A stretch of DNA of 38,630 bases, taken from Bdellovibrio sp. (GTDB lineage Bacteria; Bdellovibrionota; Bdellovibrionia; Bdellovibrionales; Bdellovibrionaceae). The DNA lies in the NCBI GenBank assembly GCA_014376935.1, contig JACMQO010000092.1:1-38630 (forward strand), in the 5' to 3' direction. The translations under genes and the position numbers were made by a program. Each line of letters starts with the position of its first letter. Position 1 is the first letter of the stretch. The notes beneath the pieces were generated by a model. The model ran no database searches, had not been told where the DNA came from, and saw only the letters and a program-made list of their open reading frames with translations. Below are positions 8,195-16,701 of the stretch, piece after piece.

Positions 8195-9619
8195 ATGTTA
8201 AAGCAATTGCTCTATTTCAGTGTAGTCTACGCCTTCATTTTTACTTCTCAAGTGCTAAATGCGGCCGAAATCGGTACGTCGTCATTTGGCGGTTTTTTAG
8301 ACAACAATGATTCGCGTCCAAAGCTCATTCAGTTAGACGCTTCACTTTCAAATCTACAATATTTTTCTGAAGATCCTTCTGAAAACTCAACGCAACAAAA
8401 AGGTCAGATCGAAGGTGTATTTCAAAGCTCAGATTTTTTAATGAATTATAAATTTCACGGTTTAGCGGGAACTTTTTCTGCGCCGAAAAGTTCCTATTTC
8501 GCCGTGCCCGAAGCCTACGTCGGGCTTCATGGCGTTGATGAACTTAATTTTTTATCTATTGGTCGAAAAAGAGAAGTCTTTAGCTTTGCCGATGGGCAAC
8601 AAAATCTAGGTTTATTCAATCCGTATTTCTCGAATGATTTACTCGAATTTCGAGAGCAGGGACTTGTGGGAGCCCACGTCGGGGCTCATATTTCTAATGT
8701 TGGTTTTCATGCAGGATATTATCCGTACTATGTGCCGAATCAAGGACCGCAAGTTTACGCTGAAGATGGAAAAATTAAGTCAGCAAACCGTTGGGCGAAA
8801 AGACCGCCCCAACAGCTTTCGTTCGCTAGTCAAAATCATGATATCGTCTATGCGATCCGCGACTACAGCATCAGTGACGTGATTAATCATGACGGTTACG
8901 CAGGTTCGGTATTTATAGATTCACCTGAAAAAGGGGCGCGTCCGTTGATTCAAGTTTCTTATGCGCGTAAGCCCATTTCAGAAGTTCCGATATCGCGCGA
9001 CACCTACGCCACCGCGATGGATTTTATCGGCCAAGTCAAATTGTCTCCGGTGGTTGAATACAGTAAGACAAGCGCGATCGATTTGAATATCGACGGATCG
9101 TTATTGAAATCAACAATTAGTTATATTGAAGATCATCCAGAGAACGGAACCGCCGTCGACGGGGAAGCCTTGCAGCACCTAGAACCTTTAAAGATTTACA
9201 GCGTCTGGTTATCAACAGATTTATCCCAATTGCTAGAACGCACGTTCATCGTTGAACTTTCGTACGCCGAAGTTGTCGGTGGTGAAATTCGTGATTTGAT
9301 GGCCGACGGGAGCCTAAGCATTACGACGTTTGCAACCCAAAGAACACAATTCAAAAAACCTTTGGCCATTGCATTTCAGTCTGACGTCGCTATCGTTAAT
9401 AAGAAGCCGGTGCTAACCTCTTTGAAATGGACATACGACAGTGCGCTAAAAGGTTCAGTCTTGTCGGGCCTTGTCGCTTACGAGGCGTTTCGGCAAGTGA
9501 ACGTCAATTTAGGTTTTGATATCCTAGGCGTTGAAGACAATTCTTCGACTGACGGTAATTTTTTAAAAGATAATCAAGCCAACGACCGTATTTACGGAGG
9601 CCTTCAATATGTTTTCTAA
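8195..9619 (+). CDS. Outer-membrane beta-barrel protein of cassette A
   Basis: This 474-residue exported protein has a Sec signal peptide with cleavage near LNA-AEI. The body is beta-strand-rich with no hydrophobic helix, and it ends in LQYVF, a C-terminal aromatic signature of outer-membrane barrels. I do not recognise a named family. It is clearly related to the protein encoded at 21199: both have an IGRK motif about 115 residues in, followed by NLGxF and the shared pattern PxQGP...DG...W...PPQ...F. The next gene starts inside its last codons (11-base overlap), so the two are translationally coupled and probably act together. The ribosome-binding site is weak. Function unknown; a pore or a scaffold for the lipoprotein is a guess. 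Confidence 0.82.
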   Translation: MLKQLLYFSVVYAFIFTSQVLNAAEIGTSSFGGFLDNNDSRPKLIQLDASLSNLQYFSEDPSENSTQQKGQIEGVFQSSDFLMNYKFHGLAGTFSAPKSSYFAVPEAYVGLHGVDELNFLSIGRKREVFSFADGQQNLGLFNPYFSNDLLEFREQGLVGAHVGAHISNVGFHAGYYPYYVPNQGPQVYAEDGKIKSANRWAKRPPQQLSFASQNHDIVYAIRDYSISDVINHDGYAGSVFIDSPEKGARPLIQVSYARKPISEVPISRDTYATAMDFIGQVKLSPVVEYSKTSAIDLNIDGSLLKSTISYIEDHPENGTAVDGEALQHLEPLKIYSVWLSTDLSQLLERTFIVELSYAEVVGGEIRDLMADGSLSITTFATQRTQFKKPLAIAFQSDVAIVNKKPVLTSLKWTYDSALKGSVLSGLVAYEAFRQVNVNLGFDILGVEDNSSTDGNFLKDNQANDRIYGGLQYVF

Positions 9620-11930
9620 ATATTTAATCACGGCGTTTTTATCCTTAGCTTTATTTGGCTGCGGCTTAAAAATGGGCGAGAAAAAAGTCGCCAATCAAGT
9701 CGTCGAAATTCAAAGTGCAAAATGCTTGGATCAAGCGGCGGGTCAGTTAAAATTATTCGTCGCAGGTGACGCCACTAACGCCGAAGCGGCCAGTGCTTTT
9801 CAATGCTTACAAGAAGTGTTTATTACCTTTAAAGATAATATTCGCGGCGATATGAAAGATGTTTATACCCCTGAAGAAATCGCGCAGTTCATCGAGAAAA
9901 ACTTTATCAAGGACTCAAGTCATTTTTCACCAGCATTTTTAGCCGAACTGATGAAGTTTAAAATCGTACTGATTGGCGGAGATACTCACGTCATCCATAA
10001 AGACGAAATAAAGCAGCTAGTTGAAATCTTGGCGCGGCTAACTCCAGACTTAGTTCGATTGAATAAATCAATGAAGATTTTAACTTTTAAATGGGATAAA
10101 AATATTCAACCGAAAGACGTCGCGCAAAAAGAAGCCGCGTTTTATATGGCGCATGATGATCTGGAAGCAGTTATTCAAAACTTAACCGGCGAGTTTATTC
10201 GCCAAGCTCGTCCTTATTACGTCGACGATATGGTTAGCTTCGGGAAAGAAATTCTATTATTTGCGAACTCAAAGCAAACGACAGTTGATAAAATAGAAAA
10301 TGCTCGCGAAATTGTAAAAAAAGTTAAAGTGGCTCTGATCGGCGGTCCTTTTTCTTTACAAAATCAAGAGTGGTCAACTTTGGGTATGGTCTTAAATGAA
10401 GGCTTATTTCAGCTTCTTCGTTACGAATACTTTGCTAAAGACTTAGCTGAGGATCGGAAGCTTGAGTCGTGGGACCAATACGACAAGATTTCGACCGACA
10501 CGCTTCAGTTGATCGAACGTGTTTTGATCGCGAAAGACACGCAAATGATTTCTTCTGATGAAATCACTCAGTTGATTCAGGCTTTACAAGAAAAAGATTT
10601 TTTAACTAAAACAATTCGTATTGGAAGCATTAAGTCGTTATTAGATGGGTTTTTTGCGAATTTATTAAATGCGCCTGATCAGCGTCTACAAGGTCAGATT
10701 TTGCCAGGATTTAATATTTCAGCAGCCCAGCAGATTTCAAAACAAATTCTTCAGTTTATAAAAGTGCAAAAAATCATCGCGCAAACTTTTGAATCAAAGC
10801 CAACCTTAAACCAACTTGAACTGAAAACAATCTTGCAGAAGGCATCTGACAATGCCGCGGCAGATATCGAACTTCAAAAAGGCTTATTAGAATTAAGGCA
10901 AGTTTTAAGTTCCAAAGTTCCTTTAAACTTTAATGATAAGAAATTTTTAAAAATATTATCAGTTGATTCGGGTACCTACCATTATAACGATGTATTGTTC
11001 TCTAATTTGGCGCGCGCGGGTGTTCACTGGTTTATTCAGTCGTACTCGAATGATGCGAGTCATATTGAAAATATCACGGGTCTTACGCAGTCTGAAGTCG
11101 AAGCCGCCTTTAATCAGTTTAAAGGAATCGTTTTAGATTTGGATGTTATTGATGCTAAAACGTCAGGTACGTTTATTTCTTCACGGTTTCGCGAAGCTAG
11201 TCTATTTTTGACAAGTTCTGACGGCGACACGGTCATCAGTTTAAATGAGACGCACGATTTAGTTCTACATATTTTGTCGGGATTGTTTCGCGCGAACTCA
11301 GGAAAAGATGCCATTGCGAAACGATGCCTTCCGGGCTTTGCGGATGAACTGAAATCTTCGACTGCTATTCCTGAAGATTGCTTACTTCAGTTTTACTTAA
11401 ACGAAACAGATATGTTCGCAGACCTTCCGTTATTTTTAAGTCTTAAGAATGAATTCACTGAAGATCAACGCAAAGAGTACTTCATGAATCTATTAAAGGC
11501 GGCTGGACACGTGCCTAATGCAGACAAAGTTGTCTACTTGGGCGATGCGAATCTATTTCCACACGTTCTTCAGTACGTCGAAATGATATACGCTGGCTAC
11601 GATACAAATCATGATAACCGAATCGATAAAGACGAAGCCTTATTAGCGTACCCCGTGTTCCGCGATACGATTAGAACAGTCGCCGTGACTTTAATCCCTA
11701 GCTTTAAAGAAGAGATGCTTCCTGGAACATTTATGTATTTGTTGAAGTACGGTAAACCACCGAAAACGTTGGCTGAAAAACTAGCCTTTGCTTCGTTTGC
11801 AACAAATCCACAAAAATGGATTTTAAGTACAACGCGTTTAGATTTAGGAAAGATCTTTAATACGATCGCTGAAGCGACGGCGCCTGTGCCGGCAGTCCCA
11901 ACGGTGATCACGAATCCGGTAAAACCATAG
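9609..11930 (+). CDS. Large EF-hand lipoprotein of cassette A
   Basis: This is a 773-residue predicted lipoprotein with signal peptide ending in LALFGC, lipidated at Cys18. The mature part looks largely helical. A canonical EF-hand loop, DTNHDNRIDKDE, lies at about 665-676. A second calcium-loop-like stretch, SDGDTVISLNE, lies near 537-547 and a weaker one, GGDTHVIHKDE, near 118-128. A Cys pair about 25 residues apart near the N terminus (AKCLDQ, FQCLQE) is conserved in the paralogue at 22514, as are the surroundings of each EF-like site. The start overlaps the upstream barrel gene by 11 bases. I infer a calcium-binding envelope protein partnering the barrel protein. It ends at a strong terminator. 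Confidence 0.85.
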   Translation: MFSKYLITAFLSLALFGCGLKMGEKKVANQVVEIQSAKCLDQAAGQLKLFVAGDATNAEAASAFQCLQEVFITFKDNIRGDMKDVYTPEEIAQFIEKNFIKDSSHFSPAFLAELMKFKIVLIGGDTHVIHKDEIKQLVEILARLTPDLVRLNKSMKILTFKWDKNIQPKDVAQKEAAFYMAHDDLEAVIQNLTGEFIRQARPYYVDDMVSFGKEILLFANSKQTTVDKIENAREIVKKVKVALIGGPFSLQNQEWSTLGMVLNEGLFQLLRYEYFAKDLAEDRKLESWDQYDKISTDTLQLIERVLIAKDTQMISSDEITQLIQALQEKDFLTKTIRIGSIKSLLDGFFANLLNAPDQRLQGQILPGFNISAAQQISKQILQFIKVQKIIAQTFESKPTLNQLELKTILQKASDNAAADIELQKGLLELRQVLSSKVPLNFNDKKFLKILSVDSGTYHYNDVLFSNLARAGVHWFIQSYSNDASHIENITGLTQSEVEAAFNQFKGIVLDLDVIDAKTSGTFISSRFREASLFLTSSDGDTVISLNETHDLVLHILSGLFRANSGKDAIAKRCLPGFADELKSSTAIPEDCLLQFYLNETDMFADLPLFLSLKNEFTEDQRKEYFMNLLKAAGHVPNADKVVYLGDANLFPHVLQYVEMIYAGYDTNHDNRIDKDEALLAYPVFRDTIRTVAVTLIPSFKEEMLPGTFMYLLKYGKPPKTLAEKLAFASFATNPQKWILSTTRLDLGKIFNTIAEATAPVPAVPTVITNPVKP

Positions 11931-11940
11931 TTCGAAGAGT

Positions 11941-11976
11941 AAAAAAAGCGAAAGACTTAGTCTTTCGCTTTTTTTT
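11941..11976 (+). terminator. Strong bidirectional terminator between cassette A and dcd
   Basis: A perfect 16-bp stem pairs A-run plus GCGAAAGAC (11941-11956) with GTCTTTCGC plus T-run (11960-11975) around a three-base loop. It lies between two convergent genes and has U-runs on both strands. Confidence 0.93.
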
Positions 11977-11998
11977 AAAACTATAAAAATTAATTTAT

Positions 11999-12535
11999 TT
12001 AAAACTTATTTTTAAACATCATCGATTCGACCGGGTAGGCCGTTTTGTCATTGTATTTGGCTGAGGCTTTTTTGTTATAGGCGTTGATGATGTCGCCTTG
12101 GATTGCGAAATAGATCACTTGGCCAATAGGCATACCTTTGTAGACGCGCACGGGCTTCTTCACAGAGATTTCTAGTGTCCAGTGATTGCAGAAGCCAACG
12201 TCGCCTTTGCCGGCTGTGGCGTGGATGTCGATACCTAAGCGACCGATGCTTGATTTACCTTCTAAGAAGGGAACATGCGCATGAGTTTCGGTATATTCTT
12301 GGGTGACGCCTAAATAAAATTGATCTGGCGTTAGCACGTAGCCTTCGTCAGGAATTTCGAAAGATTTAATTTTATTGTGAACTTTGGCGTCTAAGATATC
12401 TGATTCGTACAGAGCTAGTGTTGAGCCCAAGTGCACGTCATAAGAATTCGTGCCTAAGCACGATAAATTAAAGGGCTCAATTTTAATGAGCCCTTTATCC
12501 ATATAATTCAAAATCTCTTGATCAGTTAGAATCAT
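11999..12535 (-). CDS. dcd: dCTP deaminase
   Basis: Dcd deaminates dCTP to dUTP, supplying dUMP for thymidylate synthesis. The 178-residue protein has the family core: FLEGKSSIGRLGIDIHATAGKG split over residues 90-111 with Ser95-Ser96 and Arg99, then TLEIS with the presumed catalytic Glu122 (E. coli Glu138), and MPIGQVIYF. Lys94 stands where E. coli has Arg, a change I believe occurs in other family members. Length is close to the usual 180-195. It follows rpmG after 22 AT-rich bases without a ribosome-binding site, so it is probably cotranscribed with rpmG. A bifunctional deaminase/dUTPase cannot be ruled out from sequence alone. Confidence 0.9.
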   Translation of the reverse strand: MILTDQEILNYMDKGLIKIEPFNLSCLGTNSYDVHLGSTLALYESDILDAKVHNKIKSFEIPDEGYVLTPDQFYLGVTQEYTETHAHVPFLEGKSSIGRLGIDIHATAGKGDVGFCNHWTLEISVKKPVRVYKGMPIGQVIYFAIQGDIINAYNKKASAKYNDKTAYPVESMMFKNKF

Positions 12536-12557
12536 AAATAATTAATTAGAAATTAAA

Positions 12558-12737
12558 TTATTTAGTTTCGCGGTGAACAGTGTGCTTTTGCATGTTTGGA
12601 TTGTATTTCTTTTTCTCTAGACGACCTGGAGTTTTAGTTTTGTTTTTAGTCGTTGTGTAACGAGAAACTGGTTTGCCAGCGCCTTTAGCTTCTGTGCATT
12701 CTAAAGTAACAATGATACGTCCTGATTTTTTAGCCAT
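12558..12737 (-). CDS. rpmG: 50S ribosomal protein L33
   Basis: This is a 59-residue basic protein reading [14 protein letters not shown] at the start, then [20 protein letters not shown] and ending HTVHRETK. This is the L33 pattern (YxTTKNK...PxRLExKKYxP). It is a component of the large ribosomal subunit near the E site. Only one cysteine is present, so this is the zinc-free form rather than the four-cysteine form. AAGAGGT lies just upstream of the ATG and a good sigma-70 promoter precedes it. It is short enough to be missed by ordinary ORF length cut-offs. dcd follows on the same strand. Confidence 0.95.
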   Translation of the reverse strand: MAKKSGRIIVTLECTEAKGAGKPVSRYTTTKNKTKTPGRLEKKKYNPNMQKHTVHRETK

Positions 12738-12779
12738 AAATACCTCTTAAAAATTAATACTAAAATTAACAAAGTATCT

Positions 12780-12808
12780 TTATAAGTAGGTTTACAGTAC
12801 CTAGTCAA
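12780..12808 (-). promoter_or_regulatory. Sigma-70-type promoter of rpmG-dcd
   Basis: On the minus strand TTGACT (12808-12803) is followed after 17 bases by TTATAA (12785-12780), about 43 bases before the rpmG ATG. This is the best-matching promoter in the window. Confidence 0.65.
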
Positions 12809-12819
12809 TCGAATATAGA
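12791..12819 (+). promoter_or_regulatory. Possible divergent promoter of the ChaN-like gene
   Basis: TTTACA (12791-12796) and TATAGA (12814-12819) are 17 bases apart on the plus strand and interleave with the rpmG promoter. Transcription would start only about ten bases before the ATG, close to the GGGGG ribosome-binding site, which weakens the case. Confidence 0.3.
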
Positions 12820-12835
12820 TGAGTCGGGGGCCCCA

Positions 12836-13732
12836 ATGACAAATATATCGTTTAAATCAGTTACTTTGCCTTTGTTTCTATCATTAACCCTTTCTTTAGC
12901 CGCGAAAGCACAGTTATTTCAAGGGGATACTTTAAAAGTCGTTCAACCCTCGGCCATTTTTGAAAAGATTAAGCCCGGTTCAGTCGTTATTTTAGGCGAA
13001 AGCCACGGTTTAGCCGCACACCGCGATCAGCATGTGCAAGTTTTAAACGGCCTTCGCCAGCAGGGTTTCAAAGTCTCTGTCGGGATGGAGTTTTTTAATT
13101 ACCCCGATCAAACGTTCGTAAACCAATATTTAACTCACGAACTTAATGACGAACAGTTTTTAACAACTGTGGCGTGGGCCGGATTTGATTTTCAGTTTTA
13201 CAAACAGCAAATTTTATTTCCAGACACGTCTGAAGGAGCCACGACCATCGCTTTAAATATTCCGCGATTTGTGACGTCTAAAATTGCCAAAACAGGATTA
13301 GAAAGCTTAACAAGTGACGAGCAAAAACTGATGCCGCCAAACTTTCAAGTTGGGCGTGATTCTTACAAACAGCGGTTCACTGAAATTATGCACGTGCCGC
13401 CGGGTCCTTCACTAGACCGTTATTTTATCGCGCAATCGACGTGGGACGACACGATGGCTTGGAATGCGACTGCCTATATGAAGCTACACCCAGATCAGGT
13501 TTTAGTGATTGTGGTCGGTGACTTTCATGCGCAGTTTGGCGGGGGTTTAGCGAATCGAATTTTAGCGCGGGCTCCGGAAACAAACGTTGTGATTGTTTCG
13601 CAAATTTGGGCCGCCAACATGATGAACGACGGAACGACGCAACCGATGACTGACGATGAAATCAAAGCTGAGATTACGCCGTCACCGATTTACGGACCGC
13701 GTGGCGATTTTGTTTGGGTCTCTAGACCTTAA
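12836..13732 (+). CDS. ChaN-family (haem-binding, Tiki-like) exported protein
   Basis: ChaN/PhuW-like proteins are associated with haem and iron handling and belong to the Tiki/erythromycin-esterase fold group. This 298-residue protein has a Sec signal peptide (cleavage near AKA-QLF; no lipobox, unlike many ChaN proteins). It then has the fold's motifs: VVILGESHG near residue 50, VGMEFF near 80, QSTWDDTMAWNA near 200 and VIVVGDFHAQFGGG near 225. The conserved Glu and His in GESHG, GMEFF and GDFHA form the putative active or metal site. A GGGGG stretch precedes the ATG. The MBOAT gene begins one base after its stop codon, so the two are coupled, but a functional link is not obvious. Confidence 0.82.
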   Translation: MTNISFKSVTLPLFLSLTLSLAAKAQLFQGDTLKVVQPSAIFEKIKPGSVVILGESHGLAAHRDQHVQVLNGLRQQGFKVSVGMEFFNYPDQTFVNQYLTHELNDEQFLTTVAWAGFDFQFYKQQILFPDTSEGATTIALNIPRFVTSKIAKTGLESLTSDEQKLMPPNFQVGRDSYKQRFTEIMHVPPGPSLDRYFIAQSTWDDTMAWNATAYMKLHPDQVLVIVVGDFHAQFGGGLANRILARAPETNVVIVSQIWAANMMNDGTTQPMTDDEIKAEITPSPIYGPRGDFVWVSRP

Positions 13733-13733
13733 T

Positions 13734-15140
13734 ATGCTTTTTAATTCGTTCCAGTTTTTTATATTCTTTATTTGTTTTTACGTTCTGTGGATCAATTTAA
13801 AAAATCATCTGATGAGTCGATGGGTTCTAATCACCGTGGCGTCATTCTTTTTTTATGGCTGGTGGAGTGTTCAATTTCTTTGGCTTTTGATTTTAACGGG
13901 TGTTTTCGATTTTTCTTTAGCATTGCTCATATTTAAATCGTCTTCACGGTCACGCCGAAATTTTCTTTTAGCTTTTTCTTTAATTTTTAATTTGGGTGTT
14001 TTAATTTCATTTAAATACTCTCAATTTCTAATGGACTCTTGGGCTTCGGTTTATGCTTCTGTGACGAATACGGCTTTAGTCAGTGTCAGGGCTCCGTCTT
14101 TTTTAGCCATTCTTCCGATTGGAATCAGTTTTTATACATTCGAATCTTTAAGTTACGTGATCGATGTTTATTCAAAAAAACTAGAGCCAACAAAAAATAT
14201 TTTTCATTATTTTTCTTTTTTAGCGATGTTTCCGCGCTTGATTGCGGGCCCGATTGAAAGGCCCCATAACTTGTTGCCTCAGCTGGCTGAACCTATCGAC
14301 TTGAAAGATGACATGACTTTTGAAGGCCTTCGCTTGATTGTTCTTGGTTTTTTCAAGAAGACGGTGATCGCCGATAACTTGGCCTTATTAGTGAATACCG
14401 CATTTTCAAACATCAATGCTTATTCTGGCGCTTATTGGTGGTACGTCATGGTTTGTTTTGCGTTGCAAATCTATTGCGATTTTAGCGGTTACACGGATAT
14501 AGCCCGCGGCTTAGCAAAACTAATGGGTTTTAATTTTGGTCTTAATTTCAAGGAACCTTATACGTCGACAAGTTTTCGCGAATTTTGGACGCGGTGGCAT
14601 ATTTCACTTTCGACGTGGTTTCGAGATTACGTTTATTTTCCCTTGGGGGGCGATCGAAAAGGCGCTGTTCGTTCGCATGTTAATCTTTGGACAACAATGA
14701 TCGTGTCGGGATTTTGGCATGGAGCTTCTTGGAATTTTGGTATTTGGGGCGCGCTTCATGCCTTTTATATGTCGGTCGAAAGATTAACTCATTGGCCCAA
14801 GCGTTTAGAAAAATCAATAGCAGGTCGCGCACTAGCGACATTCATTATTTTTGTTTTAACAATTTTTGCTTGGATCTTTTTTAGAGCTCCCACTTTTGCG
14901 CAAGCGATGCAAGTTTTGCAGAAAATGTTTTCTTTACAGAATGGAGTGAACGGCAAGCATTATGATTTTTTAATATGGATCACTGTGGCGATGCATTTTG
15001 TTTCTCGCTACGGTCTACCAGAAAGAAGTCGGGTATTATTAGGCCATCCGTGGGCCCAGTATATTTGGCTGGCATTGCTTGGGTTGGCGGCATTAGCCTT
15101 ACGTGGGCCTTCAGAGCAATTTATTTATTTTCAATTTTAA
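13734..15140 (+). CDS. MBOAT-family membrane O-acyltransferase (AlgI/PatA/DltB-like)
   Basis: This is a 468-residue integral membrane protein with about ten hydrophobic segments. The ATG at 13734, one base after the preceding stop, is chosen; a longer frame from 13656 would add 26 charged residues read out of the previous gene. MBOAT hallmarks are present: PIGISFYTFESLSYVID, RLIAGPIERP, EFWTRWHISLSTWFRDYVYFPLGG (two adjacent parts) and the catalytic-site histidine His329 in GFWHGASWNFG, with a second histidine at 342. Relatives move acyl groups across the membrane onto exported polysaccharides or teichoic acids. The SGNH-like gene directly downstream is the expected partner (as in AlgX/PatB/DltD pairs). 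Likely role: O-acylation of an envelope or capsular glycan. Confidence 0.92.
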   Translation: MLFNSFQFFIFFICFYVLWINLKNHLMSRWVLITVASFFFYGWWSVQFLWLLILTGVFDFSLALLIFKSSSRSRRNFLLAFSLIFNLGVLISFKYSQFLMDSWASVYASVTNTALVSVRAPSFLAILPIGISFYTFESLSYVIDVYSKKLEPTKNIFHYFSFLAMFPRLIAGPIERPHNLLPQLAEPIDLKDDMTFEGLRLIVLGFFKKTVIADNLALLVNTAFSNINAYSGAYWWYVMVCFALQIYCDFSGYTDIARGLAKLMGFNFGLNFKEPYTSTSFREFWTRWHISLSTWFRDYVYFPLGGDRKGAVRSHVNLWTTMIVSGFWHGASWNFGIWGALHAFYMSVERLTHWPKRLEKSIAGRALATFIIFVLTIFAWIFFRAPTFAQAMQVLQKMFSLQNGVNGKHYDFLIWITVAMHFVSRYGLPERSRVLLGHPWAQYIWLALLGLAALALRGPSEQFIYFQF

Positions 15141-15146
15141 GGTTTT

Positions 15147-16049
15147 ATGAAAAAAACGATCACGGCAGCTATTTTTATTTTTTCGACATTAATCATCTAC
15201 TGTGTAGGGATGCGCTTTGGTAATTCTAGGGATCCGCTAGTTCAAGAAGAAAAACAATTTTGGATCGAAAAATTTTTGGGTGATACAAAGTACCCATGCC
15301 TTATTGTCGGAGACTCGCGTGTTTACCGTGGCCTTGATCCAGCCATTTTTTCAAAAAATTTAGATACTGAATGCTTTAATCTTGGTTTTGACTCATCTGG
15401 TTTTGGTCCTGATTTTTTTGATTTGATCGACAAACGACTTTCAGTTAGTTCGCCACGTCGCTTAATCATTGCCGTTAGCCCACATTCAATGACCGAGCGT
15501 GGGGCTGAAAACAATCAGCTTGTCGAATACGTGAAAATGTCTGCAGCAGAAATACGACAGCTAAAAAATCCGACCTTTTCTGATGACTTATTTCCAAAAA
15601 TTTCGATCGATCATATGACTAGCCCATTTTCGAAAAAAGAAGAGAAGGGGCCTATCTTGATTCAAAAATATCAAACAAATGGATTTGCACCGGCTCATCA
15701 AGAGCGAAATGACCCGACCCAGGCGCTTGCGTCTTACGAATCTTTATTTAAAGACCATATATTTTCTGACCGAGTCGAGCGCACGTTGCTTGAAAAATTA
15801 AGATCATATCACCAAAAAGGGATAGCTGTTTACGTTTTGAGATTACCGTTATCTCAAGAGCTAATGCAGCTTGAGAATCGGTTATCTGGGTTCGATGAAA
15901 TCGATTTTAAAAAGAAGCTTTTAGAAACAAATGCGCAATGGATCGATTTGCCGCCAACGGGTTTCGAAACTTTTGATGGCAGTCATCTAACGGGCGAGTC
16001 GGCGGAACTCATTTCAGAAAAAGTTTCGCAAAGTATATTGAAGAATTGA
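15147..16049 (+). CDS. SGNH/GDSL-like membrane-anchored protein, MBOAT partner
   Basis: This is a 300-residue protein with one N-terminal hydrophobic segment (signal anchor, MKKTITAAIFIFSTL) and a periplasmic domain. GDSL-type features are LIVGDSRVYRGLDP (Asp56-Ser57), a block-II-like FNLGFDSSG, and DGSHLTGES near the C terminus giving Asp277 and His280 of a DxxH pair. This is the same logic as DltD, AlgX and PatB proteins that receive an acyl group from an MBOAT protein and pass it to a glycan. It starts six bases after the MBOAT stop with AAGG upstream, so it is in the same operon. The family assignment rests on motifs and position rather than strong overall similarity. Confidence 0.75.
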   Translation: MKKTITAAIFIFSTLIIYCVGMRFGNSRDPLVQEEKQFWIEKFLGDTKYPCLIVGDSRVYRGLDPAIFSKNLDTECFNLGFDSSGFGPDFFDLIDKRLSVSSPRRLIIAVSPHSMTERGAENNQLVEYVKMSAAEIRQLKNPTFSDDLFPKISIDHMTSPFSKKEEKGPILIQKYQTNGFAPAHQERNDPTQALASYESLFKDHIFSDRVERTLLEKLRSYHQKGIAVYVLRLPLSQELMQLENRLSGFDEIDFKKKLLETNAQWIDLPPTGFETFDGSHLTGESAELISEKVSQSILKN

Positions 16050-16080
16050 ATCTTATTGTTGAACAGACCTGTATAGCGAT

Positions 16081-16680
16081 TTAAGAAACGGTTGTCTGAA
16101 TTTCATCGTACGATTTGCCGTTTAAAATACCGCGTATAATGTTCGTCGATTTACCCATTTTTGTAATGAAATCGCTGGCTGCTCCAATAACAAAACGCTG
16201 TGGATGGCCTTCCCAACTTTTTTTAATTTTTTCATTCAGCATTAAGGCTTCGTGAAAATTTTCGGTACGAACGGCGTTTGTCGTATCGTAGTCATTTTCA
16301 TGTGCAGTATCTAAGTGTAAAAGCCAAGAGTAGCGGGCTAATTCTTTTTCGCGAGACGTGTTGAAGATTCTAAAAAAATGTTCTTCGGTGTCAGGCCAGT
16401 AGGCCAGAGAGTCTAGTGACCCCCGATCGCAGACGATTAAAGATTCGGGATTCGTATCGGTCGTTAAAAGTTCAATCTCTAACTGGGTTGCGTAAATGGC
16501 CTTTTGCGCGTGAAAATATCCTGCGTAATTTTTTACCCGTGGAAAGCCACCTTTGTATAAAATCGATGCGGCTTCGGGTACGACTTTAACTTGAGATCCA
16601 AATTCTTTTTTTAAAGCTTCGATCAGCGTTGTTTTTCCGCCCGAAGGCCCACCAGTTACCGCAATTTTTACTGACTTCAA
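16081..16680 (-). CDS. P-loop ATPase/kinase-like protein (AAA_28, NadR/Ttd14-like)
   Basis: This 199-residue cytoplasmic protein has a Walker A motif, GGPSGGKTT, at about 10-18, a Walker B-like SLIVCDRGSLDSLAYW near 81-95 and basic residues further on, like small NTP kinases and the AAA_28 family. Substrate unknown. The start is a TTG at 16680: AAAGGA lies six bases before it, the reading begins directly with KSVKIAVTGGPS, and an in-frame stop lies eight codons upstream with no ATG between. It follows the gene at 16702 by about 21 bases on the same strand, so the two form an operon and may share a pathway. It might phosphorylate or bind a nucleotide- or lipid-like ligand, but nothing here shows which. 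Confidence 0.8.
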   Translation of the reverse strand: MKSVKIAVTGGPSGGKTTLIEALKKEFGSQVKVVPEAASILYKGGFPRVKNYAGYFHAQKAIYATQLEIELLTTDTNPESLIVCDRGSLDSLAYWPDTEEHFFRIFNTSREKELARYSWLLHLDTAHENDYDTTNAVRTENFHEALMLNEKIKKSWEGHPQRFVIGAASDFITKMGKSTNIIRGILNGKSYDEIQTTVS

Positions 16681-16701
16681 AATCGATCCTTTAGTTAAAA
16701 A

